From assembly GCF_000744815.1 (NCBI RefSeq), contig NZ_JQMQ01000004.1:830343-894342 (forward strand): a stretch of DNA of 64,000 bases, written 5' to 3'. Position numbers and translations under genes: made by a program. Of the stretch, positions 8,201-16,818 are shown piece by piece (position 1 is the stretch's first letter; every line of letters begins with the position of its first letter). Source of the stretch: Phaeacidiphilus oryzae TH49 (GTDB lineage: Bacteria > Actinomycetota > Actinomycetes > Streptomycetales > Streptomycetaceae). The notes beneath the pieces were generated by a model, which searched no databases, was not told the origin of the DNA, and saw only the letters and a program-made list of their open reading frames with translations.

Positions 8201-9637
8201 GTGATCACCTGCGTCATCCAGTACACCCTCGACCCGCACCAGATCGCCGAGTTCGAGACCTATGCCACCACCTGGCCGCCGATCATCAAGCGTTGCGGTG
8301 GCGACCTGATCGGCTACTACCTGCCCCAGGAGGGAGCCAACGACTACGCGGTGGCGCTCATCGACTTCCCCACCTTGTCTGCCTATGAGGAGTACCGCGA
8401 GAGGCTCGCCGCTGACCCAGATGCGCGGCAGAACCTGAAGCACGCTCGTCGGGCCCGCTGCATCCGCGCCGAGCACCGCTCCTTCCTGCGCCGCGTGTGA
8501 CACCCAGACTGGTCCGTCAGGCACGACCACGGCGCGACCCTGGTCCAACCGCCCCCACGAGTGCCGAAAGGAACAGCCAATGCAGCCCCGCCTGCGCGCC
8601 GCCTTCTTCGTTGGCAGCGACATCGCGGGGTATCTCACTCGCCCGGGGCGGCGGCGGGGGCCGCGGAAGGTGGCCCGGTAGGCGCTGGGGGTCACGCCGA
8701 GCCGGGTTTGCAGGTGCTGGCGCAGGGAGACCGCAGTGCCGAATCCGACCTCGGCGGCGATGTGATCGATGGTCAGGTCCGTCTCCTCCAGAAGCTGCCG
8801 GGCCCGGTCCACCCGCTGGTTGATCAGCCACTGCATGGGAGTGACCCCGGCTTCCCGACGGAACCTCCGCGAGAAGGTGCGCATGCTCATCGCCTGCTCC
8901 TTGGCCATGTCCCGCAACGTGATCGGCTCGCCCAGGTGCTGCAGGGCCCAAGCACGCGCCCTCGCCGTGGCCGCGGTGTTCGTCTCGGGGACGGGTACGG
9001 GGATGAACTGGGCCTGTCCTCCGTCGCGGTAGGGGGGCACGACGGTCGCCCGCGCAACCTCGTTGGCGACGGCTGAGCCGTGGTCCTGGCGGATCATGTG
9101 CAGACACAGGTCGATGCCGGCGGCCTCGCCTGCCGAGGTCAGTACGTCGCCCTCGTCCACGAAGAGCACATCTGGATCGACGTCGAGGCGGGGGTAGAGC
9201 CGGCGCAGGTGGTCGACGGACTTCCAGTGCGTGGTGGCCCGGCGCCCGTCCAGGAGGCCGGCTGCCGCCAGCACGAAAGCTCCCGTGCAGATCGAGGCGA
9301 TCCGCGCGGTCGGCGGGATGAGCTGGAAGGCCTTCGAGAGTGACGGGCCGAGCGCCCCTTCGACCCCGGTCCCGTCCTGCTCATGGGAGGCAGGTACCAG
9401 CACCGTGTCCGCCTCGGCCAACAGCTGGGGGCCGTAGGGAACGCGGATGTCGAAGTCGGCATCCGTACGGATCATGCCGCGGATGGGCGCGCAGGTGAGC
9501 ACCTCGTACAAGGGCGTTCCGTCGGCCGCACGCGCCTGTCGGAACATCTGATGGACGATGCCCAACTCCATGGGCATCACGCCGTGTCGCACGAGGGTCA
9601 CCACGCGGTGCGCGGGCCTAGCGGGCGAATCGTTCAT
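8147..9637 (-). CDS. GlxA-like transcriptional regulator (DJ-1/PfpI domain plus AraC HTH) with an overlong C-terminus
   Basis: Residues ~10-175 form a DJ-1/PfpI-like domain (CTGAFVLAAAG elbow, THWKSVDHL) and residues ~215-325 an AraC-type double HTH (LRDMAKEQAMSMRTFSRRFR, VGFGTAVSLRQH). Members usually end soon after this (about 325 aa), but here the frame stays open to 8147, adding about 170 residues of antisense to the NIPSNAP-like gene. The normal stop seems lost; the extension has no domain I recognise. ATG 9637 is divergent from the MFS gene with 70 bp between, so it probably controls that gene. Confidence 0.85.
   Translation of the reverse strand: MNDSPARPAHRVVTLVRHGVMPMELGIVHQMFRQARAADGTPLYEVLTCAPIRGMIRTDADFDIRVPYGPQLLAEADTVLVPASHEQDGTGVEGALGPSLSKAFQLIPPTARIASICTGAFVLAAAGLLDGRRATTHWKSVDHLRRLYPRLDVDPDVLFVDEGDVLTSAGEAAGIDLCLHMIRQDHGSAVANEVARATVVPPYRDGGQAQFIPVPVPETNTAATARARAWALQHLGEPITLRDMAKEQAMSMRTFSRRFRREAGVTPMQWLINQRVDRARQLLEETDLTIDHIAAEVGFGTAVSLRQHLQTRLGVTPSAYRATFRGPRRRPGRVRYPAMSLPTKKAARRRGCIGCSFRHSWGRLDQGRAVVVPDGPVWVSHAAQEGAVLGADAAGPTSVLQVLPRIWVSGEPLAVLLIGRQGGEVDERHRVVVGSLLGQVVADQVATATLDDRRPGGGIGLELGDLVRVEGVLDDAGDHGVGSCSKARASPRCDEA
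8201..8500 (+). CDS. NIPSNAP-family small protein
   Basis: 99 aa with the NIPSNAP ferredoxin-like fold pattern: an N-terminal strand (MITCVIQYTLDP), a 'F..YA..WPPII..CGG' helix, then LIGYYLPQEG and the ALIDFPTLSAYEEYR segment. Function of the family in bacteria is not settled; many act as small oxidoreductase or stress proteins. GTG 8201 has CAGGAG 9 bp upstream. The whole gene lies within the antisense extension of the GlxA-like regulator. Confidence 0.82.
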   Translation: MITCVIQYTLDPHQIAEFETYATTWPPIIKRCGGDLIGYYLPQEGANDYAVALIDFPTLSAYEEYRERLAADPDARQNLKHARRARCIRAEHRSFLRRV

Positions 9638-9707
9638 GGCACGATCCTTGCATAGTATGTCCGTCTGGCCACTGTCCTGCCTTCTCGCCCGGGGAGAAGG
9701 TGGTGCC

Positions 9708-11030
9708 ATGTCCTCTCGAATCGACATGGAGTTGGTGAGGCAGTCCTCGCCGTCGCCGCCTGGTCCGCGTATCCGCCGTGCCTGGATCATCGCGGCCGTC
9801 GGCTTCGCCGTCATGACGTGCGCCGGCACCTTCACCGGCATGCCCGACCTGCTCATCGACCCACTGCACGCGTCCTTCGGCTGGTCCCGCGGCGCGATCA
9901 GCATCGCCGTCTCGGTCAACATGGCCGTGTACGGGCTCACGGCCCCCTTCGCCGCTGCGCTGATGGACCGGATCGGCATCCGGCCGGTGGTCGCGGGTGC
10001 GCTGGCGGTGATCACCGCAGGCGCGGCCGCGACCACCGTGATGACCTCGGTATGGCAGATGGTGCTGTACTGGGGCGTCATGGTGGGGCTCGGTAGCGGG
10101 GCCATCGCGATGGCCTTCGGGGCGTTGATCGCCGAGCGCTGGTTCGCGGCCCGGCGGAGCCTGGTCACCGGCATCCTCAGCTCGGCCACGATGTTCGGTG
10201 GCATGGTCTGCCTCCCGGCGCTGTCCGAGCTGACCGACAATTCCGGGTGGCGGACCGCCACCCTCACGGTGGCCGCCGTCGCGGGCGCCGTCGCCGTCGT
10301 CGGCTACCTCGTCCTTCGTGACCGCCCCACTGATGTCGGCGTGCCGCCCTACGGTGCCTCTGGGCTCATCGCCGAGCCGGAACCCGTTCCCGTCCCCGGC
10401 TCCGCCCGGCGCGCACTGCGGGTGCTCGGCGAGGTCGCCAGGCCGGGACCGTTCTGGCTGGTGGCCGGGACCTTCGCCATCTGCGGGGCCTCCACCAACG
10501 GGGTCATGATGTCGCACTTCGTGCCCGCGGCGCACGACCACGGCATGCCCCGCACCGCCGCCTCGACACTGCTGGCCGTGATGGGCGTGTTCAACGTGGT
10601 GGGCACCATCGCCTCCGGGTGGTTGACCGACCGCTTCGACCCGCGATGGCTGTTGGCCGCCTACTACGCCCTGCGGGGCGTCACGCTCGCCTTGCTGCCC
10701 GGGCTGCTCGGGCCGGCCGTCGACCCCGCGGTGATCTTCTTCACGATCTCCTTCGGACTGCTCGACCTGGCCACCGTCCCGCCCACCATCGCACTGTGCC
10801 GCGACTTCTATGGCGCGGACAGCACGATCGTCTTCGCCTGGGTCAATGCCGTCCACCAGCTCGGCGCCGGGCTGGCCGCACTGCTGGCCGGAGCGGCCCG
10901 CGACGCCGCCGGCACCTACACCCCGATGTGGTTCACCGTCGCCGGCCTCTGCGCCTTCGCAGGCGTCCTCTCCGCGGGCATCCGCCGACCACGCTCCGCC
11001 ACCGGCGTCGTCACCTCGTGCGCCGCGTGA
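9708..11030 (+). CDS. MFS transporter
   Basis: 440 aa, about twelve hydrophobic helices, with the MFS loop motif between helices 2 and 3 (MDRIGIRPVV) and its second-half equivalent (WLTDRFDPRW). A short cytosolic N-terminus leads to the first helix (AWIIAAVGFAVMTCAG). It resembles oxalate/formate-type and YbfB-like facilitators, so a small organic acid or drug is plausible; the substrate cannot be read. ATG 9708 follows GGGGAGAAGG. The divergent GlxA-like gene is the likely regulator. Confidence 0.88.
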   Translation: MSSRIDMELVRQSSPSPPGPRIRRAWIIAAVGFAVMTCAGTFTGMPDLLIDPLHASFGWSRGAISIAVSVNMAVYGLTAPFAAALMDRIGIRPVVAGALAVITAGAAATTVMTSVWQMVLYWGVMVGLGSGAIAMAFGALIAERWFAARRSLVTGILSSATMFGGMVCLPALSELTDNSGWRTATLTVAAVAGAVAVVGYLVLRDRPTDVGVPPYGASGLIAEPEPVPVPGSARRALRVLGEVARPGPFWLVAGTFAICGASTNGVMMSHFVPAAHDHGMPRTAASTLLAVMGVFNVVGTIASGWLTDRFDPRWLLAAYYALRGVTLALLPGLLGPAVDPAVIFFTISFGLLDLATVPPTIALCRDFYGADSTIVFAWVNAVHQLGAGLAALLAGAARDAAGTYTPMWFTVAGLCAFAGVLSAGIRRPRSATGVVTSCAA

Positions 11031-11067
11031 CCTCGGCGCCGTGGCGTCATGTCTGCTCCCATGGATT

Positions 11068-11568
11068 CTATTTGCCCGCCTTTCGAAAAAATACCTCCCC
11101 GTCGCAACTGGTTCCATCGCTGCTCTGGCAAAGCCGAAGTCTGTCGTTTTGCAAAAAGATCAGCATATCCAATTGGCAATCCGGTTGTCCGGTTCCGGAA
11201 ATTCCGATCTCATTGCCACTCTGCGCCGTGTTCGATACTGTATACGACGAATCCCCGCCGTCCAGACTTTCGTAGAATCCCCAGGTCCCCGCGCCGCTGG
11301 AATTGCAATCGAAACCCCCTGCAGGTAGATCGAATCGATTGAATTCTACTCCATGCTCGCCTGTAAAATCTATCTCTTGCCCCGACTGGGCCTTCCATGA
11401 CCCCACGACGCTTGATGTCCTGATTGTTTTAAGATGCGGAGATTCTACTGCGCACGCAGCCAATCCCGCCATCGAGAGCAGCAGAAGAGTCGTCATCGCG
11501 AACGCGCGCGATGGGAGGTGCGACCTTCGCCTGGGAAAGCGAGGTGTCGGCAGAATTGATGAACCCAA
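11068..11568 (-). CDS. Small lipoprotein of unknown function, lower GC than its surroundings
   Basis: 166 aa from TTG 11568, which has GAGGAG at good spacing; an ATG 81 bp further upstream gives a longer frame without a better ribosome site. A basic stretch, a hydrophobic helix and the lipobox LAAC predict a surface lipoprotein. The rest contains SSVVGSWKAQSGQEIDFTG and paired Cys residues, like a small beta-barrel. A and T content is clearly higher than in neighbours, a sign of transfer. A decayed second 3' end of the same gene occurs at 12603-12660, on the other side of the immunity-like gene. Confidence 0.65.
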   Translation of the reverse strand: MGSSILPTPRFPRRRSHLPSRAFAMTTLLLLSMAGLAACAVESPHLKTIRTSSVVGSWKAQSGQEIDFTGEHGVEFNRFDLPAGGFDCNSSGAGTWGFYESLDGGDSSYTVSNTAQSGNEIGISGTGQPDCQLDMLIFLQNDRLRLCQSSDGTSCDGEVFFRKAGK

Positions 11569-11854
11569 CCGAACGTCTCCTCGTGCCTTCCCCTCGGAAA
11601 TTACTGTGATGGCTCGGGGGATCCATGAATCCTGCGGGAATGAACTCATCTCAGATTAATCCTGCGTTCTCTGGGGCGATGCGGCACGCAAGGCCATCCT
11701 GTCACGGGTGGAGACTGGCGGTCTGGGGAATCAACCGGCGAGTACCGGTCGGCAGCGGGTCCTCCACCGGCCGCACCTCTGGTGAGCGGTTCGGAACCGG
11801 GGCGGCGGGTTCGTGCCCGGGGGACCGGTGACACGCCGGGCAGGCCGAAGTGGG

Positions 11855-11975
11855 TGCGCCCGCGCCGAGTCGGCCGTGCTGCTCGACGATCTCGCGGCCG
11901 GCGGCACCGGCCTTGCCCATGCCGCGCCGACGCTCGCCGGCGGGCTCTCCTCCGGCAAGGTGGCGGTGGCGGTGG
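11855..11975 (+). pseudogene. Fragment matching the small gene at 48.7 kb
   Basis: The plus strand encodes AESAVLLDDLAAGGTGLAH, close to AEAAVLLDELADGGTGLAQ in the ORF at 48697-49008. Similarity stops just before the Imm-5-like gene's stop codon. It is a detached piece without a start or the downstream part. Confidence 0.5.
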
Positions 11976-11976
11976 A

Positions 11977-12498
11977 TCAGCCTGAGCACTCAAACACCGA
12001 CCAGCAGATGTCGTTGCGCAGTCGCTGGTCGTCCAGTACGAGCTCGCGGATCGCCTCGGGGAGCTGGTCGCGCTGCCACCGGCACTCGAGTCGCCCCGCG
12101 GCCTCACTCTCGTGTTCTGGTGCGGCGGCGCGCGCGGCCTTGATCGCGTAGGCGGCGGCGCCGAGTTCGTGGGCGGCGACGTGGGCGACGACTGCGGCCT
12201 GGCCGGCGGCGTAGGCCGCATGCCGTGCTGCGCCACGCAGGTCTCGGGCCGCGCCCATGGCGTGGCCGCCCGCCGCGCGGGCCTGCATCATCGTGACCTC
12301 GCCGCGCACCCAGGCGCGGGCATGCTCGATCGCGCGGCGCGGCCGGGGGTCCTCAGGCTGAACCGACTCGAAGAGGTGAAGGACGTGCTCCGCGCACGTT
12401 GCCGCCCAAAGGGCGAGGAGATGGTGGTCCGCGTCGGTGAGGGTCCCACCGCGGCGGATCGTCACGAAGCGACGGTCCCTCACCTTCGGGAGGATCAT
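11977..12498 (-). CDS. Imm-5-like putative immunity protein
   Basis: About 173 aa, alpha-helical and alanine-rich. The opening (RFVTIRRGGTLTDADH), the helix LLALWAATCAEHVL, the middle ARAWVRGEVTMMQAR and the late PEAIRELVLDD are what I know from streptomycete proteins annotated as putative (Imm-5-like) immunity proteins. Such proteins neutralise a polymorphic toxin delivered by a neighbour. ATG 12498 has GGAAGGA 9 bp upstream; ATG 12507 in the same frame is too close to that site. No toxin gene is adjacent, so it is an orphan, and it is flanked by an intact and a decayed copy of a lipoprotein gene. Confidence 0.75.
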   Translation of the reverse strand: MILPKVRDRRFVTIRRGGTLTDADHHLLALWAATCAEHVLHLFESVQPEDPRPRRAIEHARAWVRGEVTMMQARAAGGHAMGAARDLRGAARHAAYAAGQAAVVAHVAAHELGAAAYAIKAARAAAPEHESEAAGRLECRWQRDQLPEAIRELVLDDQRLRNDICWSVFECSG

Positions 12499-12602
12499 GG
12501 ATGGCATTCCTTCCTGCTGGTATGGAGCGAAGCCGGCGAACCCTGGTGGTGGATACGCAAACCCGGCCGCCATCTCCCGGCCAGAGGGGGCGAGCTCTCA
12601 AC

Positions 12603-12660
12603 GAGCGTTTGATTTCGAAAAGATACTCCCGTCGCAGCTGATTCCCTCGCGGCGCGATGG
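12603..12660 (-). pseudogene. Decayed 3' end of a second copy of the 11-kb lipoprotein gene
   Basis: On the minus strand about 35 bases around ISCDGSIFSK align with TSCDGEVFFRK at the end of the lipoprotein gene, including the run TGCGACGGG and TTTTCGAAA, with one missing base. The rest of this copy, toward 12780, is not recognisable. Confidence 0.45.
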
Positions 12661-12772
12661 CCGGCTTCCATGCGGGGCGGGCCGTCCGAGGACAGCGTCA
12701 ACCGCGCCACTGCACGAACAAGGCCTCCACTCCGCAGGCCGGCAGCGTGGATTCGACCCTCTGGGGCTGTTC

Positions 12773-14371
12773 CTACGATCGGCGGGCTACGGGGAGGGTG
12801 ATGCGTAGCCCGTGGCTGCCTCCGATCGTGACGGCTTGGTGGGCGATACGGGACTTCGTCGCGGTTGCGATGGGCTCCCCGTTGCCGAGGTTGCGGTTGT
12901 AGTAAGGGTGGGCACCGCTGGCGACCAGGAGCCGAAGACGGTGGCCGGCCGCGAAGCGGTGACCGATCGGGCCCAGGTCCACCTCGACCGACGTACCGTC
13001 GAGGGAGGGGTCTTCGACCCGCAGGATTCCGTCGGCGACGTTCTGCACCCGTCCGTCCGGGAGAACGTCCAGCACGCGTAGGAACAGATCGGCGCTGGAC
13101 GCGTCCGAGGAGAAGGTGGTGGCGGCACTGACCGGTCCAGCCAGCTCCAGCGGTTCCGACAGGGCGGCGGTGGTGAAGGTACGCACGTCCGCGCGTTGCT
13201 CGAGCACGCTGCTGTCCCAGGGGCCGCCGAGGTCGCCGGCGGCGAGGGCGACCAGCCCGACCGACGGGGTGGGGTCGGCCGGGTCGTAGACCCACCGGAC
13301 CTGCTCGACCCGATCGTCGGAGGCGGCCGTGAGTCGCCCGTCCTGGCCGGCGTAGAGGACGGTGGTCTCCGGCGGATGCCAGGTGTCGAGCTCACGCCAT
13401 CCGGCCTCGGCGCCGGTGCGGTAGTAACGCAGGATGCCGCGAGGGCCGGTGTCCTCGCCGCGCACGTGGGTGTCGAACCAGGCGAGTCTCTCGGCCATGC
13501 AGACCCGCGCGTCGGGCTCGGAGTGCGTCCACGGGCCGACGACGAAGCGGTACGGCACGTTGCCGGTGTTGCGGTTGAGACGCTCGAAGTCCTGCCAGAA
13601 GTAGGTGCGGTGGTAGTCGTACCAGCCGTCGATGTGCAGAATCGGCGCCGGCGGGTCGTCCAGCAGTGCGGCGAAGTTCAGGGGCCGCCAGTGCGGGCTG
13701 GCGCCGTCGTAGGCCAGGCGTTCCTGGTAGAAGTCGAGGGTGGTTCCCGTAGCGGCCACGTCGGCCTGGTTGAGCGGCAGGTGGTCGTACGGGCTGTCGC
13801 CGACCTCGGCGCCGTTCGCCTGTTGCATAGCGGTCCAGCTGAGGGCCAGTTCGAGGGCGAATCCGCCGCCGGGATACCAGGAACTGACGCGGTCGGTGCT
13901 GTACATGGCGGTGGCGATCGCCTTCAAGCAGGCCGGCCGTGTGGAAGCGGTGGCCCAGGAGCTGAAGGCGTGGTAGCTGGCGCCGGTGAGACCGAGGCGT
14001 CCGTCGAACCACGGCTGCCGTTCGATCCATCGGACGGTGGCGGATCCGTCGGCGGCTTCCTGGAAGTAGGAGGTGCTGGTTCGGGTGGACTGCACCAGGC
14101 AGGCGTATCCGTGAGTGGCCCAGGCGATCACTTCGCCCAGGTAGAAGTCGACCACGGCCGGCGGGAAGGAGGCCGGGTCGTAGGGCGAGCGGATGAGCAC
14201 GGCGGGCACCTTGCCTGCTCCGGCCGGGAGCGCGAGGATCCCGTTGAGCTCGAAGCCGTCGTCGGCGGCGACGATGACTCCGTCGGTGAGTTCGACGGCG
14301 TGCGGGCCCAGGGGTCCGTACTGCCGCTCGATTGCTTGCCGCCGGTGCTGGTCAACGGTTGTGGTGCTCAC
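12773..14371 (-). CDS. CocE/NonD-family serine hydrolase
   Basis: 532 aa, normal for the family: an alpha/beta hydrolase domain (GLTGASYHAF nucleophile elbow, HIDGWYDYH with the acid Asp, GPWTHSE with the catalytic His) followed by an X-Pro dipeptidyl-peptidase-type C-terminal jelly roll (from about residue 330). Members cleave esters or amides such as cocaine and acyl-blocked peptides. The elbow reads GASYHA rather than GxSYxG, a mild deviation. GTG 14371 is preceded by AGGAGGG. No signal peptide. It stands alone; no operon partner is evident. Confidence 0.88.
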   Translation of the reverse strand: MSTTTVDQHRRQAIERQYGPLGPHAVELTDGVIVAADDGFELNGILALPAGAGKVPAVLIRSPYDPASFPPAVVDFYLGEVIAWATHGYACLVQSTRTSTSYFQEAADGSATVRWIERQPWFDGRLGLTGASYHAFSSWATASTRPACLKAIATAMYSTDRVSSWYPGGGFALELALSWTAMQQANGAEVGDSPYDHLPLNQADVAATGTTLDFYQERLAYDGASPHWRPLNFAALLDDPPAPILHIDGWYDYHRTYFWQDFERLNRNTGNVPYRFVVGPWTHSEPDARVCMAERLAWFDTHVRGEDTGPRGILRYYRTGAEAGWRELDTWHPPETTVLYAGQDGRLTAASDDRVEQVRWVYDPADPTPSVGLVALAAGDLGGPWDSSVLEQRADVRTFTTAALSEPLELAGPVSAATTFSSDASSADLFLRVLDVLPDGRVQNVADGILRVEDPSLDGTSVEVDLGPIGHRFAAGHRLRLLVASGAHPYYNRNLGNGEPIATATKSRIAHQAVTIGGSHGLRITLPVARRS

Positions 14372-14592
14372 AAGACCCTCCTAGTGGTGGCGGACGGTTG
14401 CGGTCTGTCGATGCCGGCGCGCGGCGGCACGGCGTCGGAGGCCGCAGTGCACTGCTGCGAGGATGCCTGCCTGTCGCGATCCTCGAGCCCGCCACCGGGT
14501 GCGGTGACAGCCCGCTTTCGAATGCTGACGCGCGGACAGCGGGCGGCACTGGGTAGGGCCACTCCTCCGTGACGTACTCCAGTGGTGGGTCG

Positions 14593-15531
14593 TCATGACT
14601 CCGACATCATGGTGAAGACGAGTTTTCCGGTTCCGGGGGCGCGGTTGCGTTCGAGTTCCGTCAGTGCCGGTATCGCCTTGTCGAGCGGTACCGTCTGGCT
14701 GATGAGCGGACGTAGGACGCCGTCCTTGGCGAGCCGTGCGATCTCTTCGACGTCCTGCAGGTTGGCCTTGCCTATCACCACCTGGTACGAGCGGCTCAGA
14801 GCGCTGCGAACGAATTTCGCGGGCGTCGGCACGATGTCGATGATCCGGCCGCCGGGCTTCAGCAATGTGCGGGACGTCGCGATCGGTAGCTTGCCGGCCG
14901 TGTCGAAGACGATGTCGAACCGTCCGCGTAGTTTCTGCGCATCGAAGTCGAAGCCGACGGCCGGCGAGACGCCGAGGTCGTGCGCGTCCTGCCACGCACT
15001 CTCGCGGCAACTGCCGCTCACGGTGGCACCGGCGGCTAGGGCGATCTGCGCTGCCGACCGGCCGACCGCACCGAGCACGCCGGCGACGAAGACCGCCTGC
15101 CCCGATTGCAGCTCGGCCCTCTTCAGGCCCTGATAAGCAGTGCCGCCCGCGATGCCGAGCGTGGCGGCCTGCTCCCAGGACAGGTTCGCTGGTTTGTGCA
15201 CGACGTCCGTCTCTTCGGCGACCACCATGTCGGCGAACGCTCCGGCCGCTTTGAGGCTCGTCACCCCCAGCACCTCGTCGCCGGGACGCAGCCGGGTGAC
15301 GCCGTCGCCGACCGCCTCGACCACGCCCGAAAAATCGTGCCCCAGCCCGCGCGGGAACTTCCGGCCGGTCAAGGATTTCAGCCGGCCATGGCGTATCCCG
15401 ATATCCATCGGGTTCACCCCTGCCGCCCGTACGCGGACCAGAACCTGCCCGGGTCCTGGTCGCGGCGGCTGCCACTCCTCCAGTCGCAGCACTTCGGGGC
15501 CGCCGTACCGGTGGTACTGGATGCGCCTCAT
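14593..15531 (-). CDS. MDR-superfamily quinone/alcohol oxidoreductase, NAD(P)-dependent
   Basis: 312 aa with a GroES-like N-terminal half (GVNPMDIGIRHG, GLGHDFSGVVEAVGDGV) and a Rossmann half (VLGAVGRSAAQIALAAGA). Structural-zinc cysteines are missing, as in quinone oxidoreductases (QOR type). It probably reduces quinones or enones. ATG 15531 follows GGAGG by 5 bp; a GTG 12 bp upstream overlaps that site and is unlikely. A perfect palindrome matching one in front of the neighbouring TetR gene lies 17 bp before the start, so it is very likely repressed by that TetR protein. Confidence 0.88.
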   Translation of the reverse strand: MRRIQYHRYGGPEVLRLEEWQPPRPGPGQVLVRVRAAGVNPMDIGIRHGRLKSLTGRKFPRGLGHDFSGVVEAVGDGVTRLRPGDEVLGVTSLKAAGAFADMVVAEETDVVHKPANLSWEQAATLGIAGGTAYQGLKRAELQSGQAVFVAGVLGAVGRSAAQIALAAGATVSGSCRESAWQDAHDLGVSPAVGFDFDAQKLRGRFDIVFDTAGKLPIATSRTLLKPGGRIIDIVPTPAKFVRSALSRSYQVVIGKANLQDVEEIARLAKDGVLRPLISQTVPLDKAIPALTELERNRAPGTGKLVFTMMSES

Positions 15532-15547
15532 CAAAACCTCCACGAGG

Positions 15548-15568
15548 TGATGTCTCCGGGAGACATCA
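15548..15568. promoter_or_regulatory. TetR-type operator, perfect palindrome
   Basis: TGATGTCTCC and its exact reverse complement GGAGACATCA flank a central G. It sits just upstream of the MDR oxidoreductase start. A partial half-site (GATGTCTC) follows at about 15579. A related site precedes the TetR gene. Confidence 0.8.
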
Positions 15569-15730
15569 CATTAGCCGATGATGTCTCTCAGTGCCATCCC
15601 TTGGGTGCCGAGGAGGAAGGGAGAGGCGACTCACAGGCTGTGTCCCGCCGAGGAAGCGGCCCCACGGCGACATGACCAGCCGGCTCGCCGCGACGGGGTA
15701 TTGGAAGAGCTGAGCACGTCCCGGCGAACA

Positions 15731-15772
15731 GGCACCGGCACCGGCGCCGGCGTCGGCACCGGTACCGGTACC
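15731..15772. repeat. Tandem hexamer repeat (GGCACC/GGTACC type)
   Basis: Seven consecutive six-base units, variations on GGCACC, between the TetR gene's stop and the MDR gene's promoter. In both strands it would encode Gly-Thr or Gly-Ala dipeptides, but no supported gene covers it. Confidence 0.7.
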
Positions 15773-15779
15773 GGCAAGC

Positions 15780-16349
15780 TCAGCGAGGAACGTCGAGCGC
15801 ACGCAGCTCAGCAAGCACCTCTGCGGCGATGACCGACAACGATCGCGACTCGCCGTCCGCCAACCACTGCGTGAGCGCAACGGTGAAGACGACCGAGGCG
15901 CACTCGGCCGCCAAGGTCGCCGCAGGCTCGCCGATCCCTCTGCGCGCCAAGGCCGCGCCCATCGCGCGGGCCAGGGCGGCGTATTTCTCCCGCTGGCGCT
16001 CGAGCAACGACGCGTCCGAGTCGATGATCGCCTGACGGGCCCGCACCCGGTCCCGCGGCATGTCCACGAAGACGTCACTCGCCCGATCCAGGGCCAGCCC
16101 GATCAGCGACAGCGGCGAAAGTCCCTCCGGCGCCTCGTCGACGGCGCTGACCAGCGCCCGCTCCAATGCCGCCTCCCCGGCGAACAACACGTCACGTTTG
16201 TCGGGAAAATGCCGGAAGAACGTACGCCGGGTCAGCCCCGCGGCCGCCGCGATCTCCGCCGCCGTCGTCTGGTCGAACCCCTGGCGAGCGAACAGCTCGA
16301 CCGCGGCCTCCCGGAGCCGTCCTGCCGCTCCAGGTTCCCAGCGCGCCAT
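15780..16349 (-). CDS. TetR-family repressor
   Basis: 189 aa. Residues ~10-55 form the HTH (LREAAVELFARQGFDQTTAA, then GLTRRTFFRHFPDKRDVLF), with an all-helical ligand domain after it. ATG 16349 follows AGGAGAG; a GTG 30 bp earlier lies inside the operator and is not favoured. The same palindrome half-sites are found before this gene and before the MDR oxidoreductase gene, so it should repress both and respond to a substrate of the oxidoreductase. Confidence 0.9.
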   Translation of the reverse strand: MARWEPGAAGRLREAAVELFARQGFDQTTAAEIAAAAGLTRRTFFRHFPDKRDVLFAGEAALERALVSAVDEAPEGLSPLSLIGLALDRASDVFVDMPRDRVRARQAIIDSDASLLERQREKYAALARAMGAALARRGIGEPAATLAAECASVVFTVALTQWLADGESRSLSVIAAEVLAELRALDVPR

Positions 16350-16371
16350 GTCTCTCCTGCACCTCGACCGA

Positions 16372-16390
16372 AATGTCACCCGGAGACATC
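16372..16390. promoter_or_regulatory. Second TetR-type operator (imperfect)
   Basis: AATGTCACC, a central C, then GGAGACATC. This agrees with the palindrome at 15548-15568 at all but two or three positions and lies right upstream of the TetR start, as expected for autoregulation. Confidence 0.7.
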
Positions 16391-16818
16391 GTACGTCGAT
16401 GCTTTGATGCGGCAGCGGGAGCTCGGGTGCCCCCGCTGGTCAGGGGGTGGTTTCGGGGAGGAAGACGACCATCGTGGTCATAAGCTTTTGCGAGGACGAT
16501 CAAGGATGGGGTGGCCGCGGAGGCGTGGGCCCCGCCCGCGCGGGAGCACCTGGAGCGGGACCTGCTGGCGTCGTGATGCTTCTCCTGCGTGCGCTCGGTC
16601 GCCTCCACCAGGCCCGCGTGCGCGTCGGAGACCACGAGCTGGACCTCGGTGAGGCCGGGGGCGATCAGTGAGCGCAGGAAGGCCGGCCGGCCTTGTGGCG
16701 GGTTGCTTCGGGCGAGGCGGGACTGCATCGGGCCGACCGGATCCTTGAGTTTCGCCCGCCCGGGGCCAATGGGTGAGGTCCGCCGGCCGGTGGAGAGGGG
16801 GTGAGGTGTGGGCCGCCG
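16391..16818. other. Intergenic stretch with an IS256-type relic
   Basis: About 430 bp. Apart from the transposase fragment at 16590-16692, nothing supported was seen. Confidence 0.5.
16590..16692 (-). pseudogene. IS256 (mutator-type) transposase fragment
   Basis: The minus strand reads AFLRSLIAPGLTEVQLVVSD followed by AHAGLVEA, the strongly conserved 'V.LV.SDAH.GL' block carrying a catalytic Asp of IS256-family transposases. No flanking catalytic residues or terminal repeats remain. Confidence 0.7.

Noticed and set aside
7791..8204. 137-codon plus-strand frame before the NIPSNAP gene
   Set aside because: Arg/Pro/Ser-rich composition and no ribosome site; looks like non-coding DNA.
9618..11117. 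499-codon minus-strand frame opposite the MFS gene
   Set aside because: Gly/Arg/His-rich shadow without domains; the MFS frame has clear helices.
15578..15832. 84-codon plus-strand frame with a Gly-Thr repeat
   Set aside because: The repeat arises from the hexamer tandem repeat; no start signal and it overlaps the TetR gene's end.
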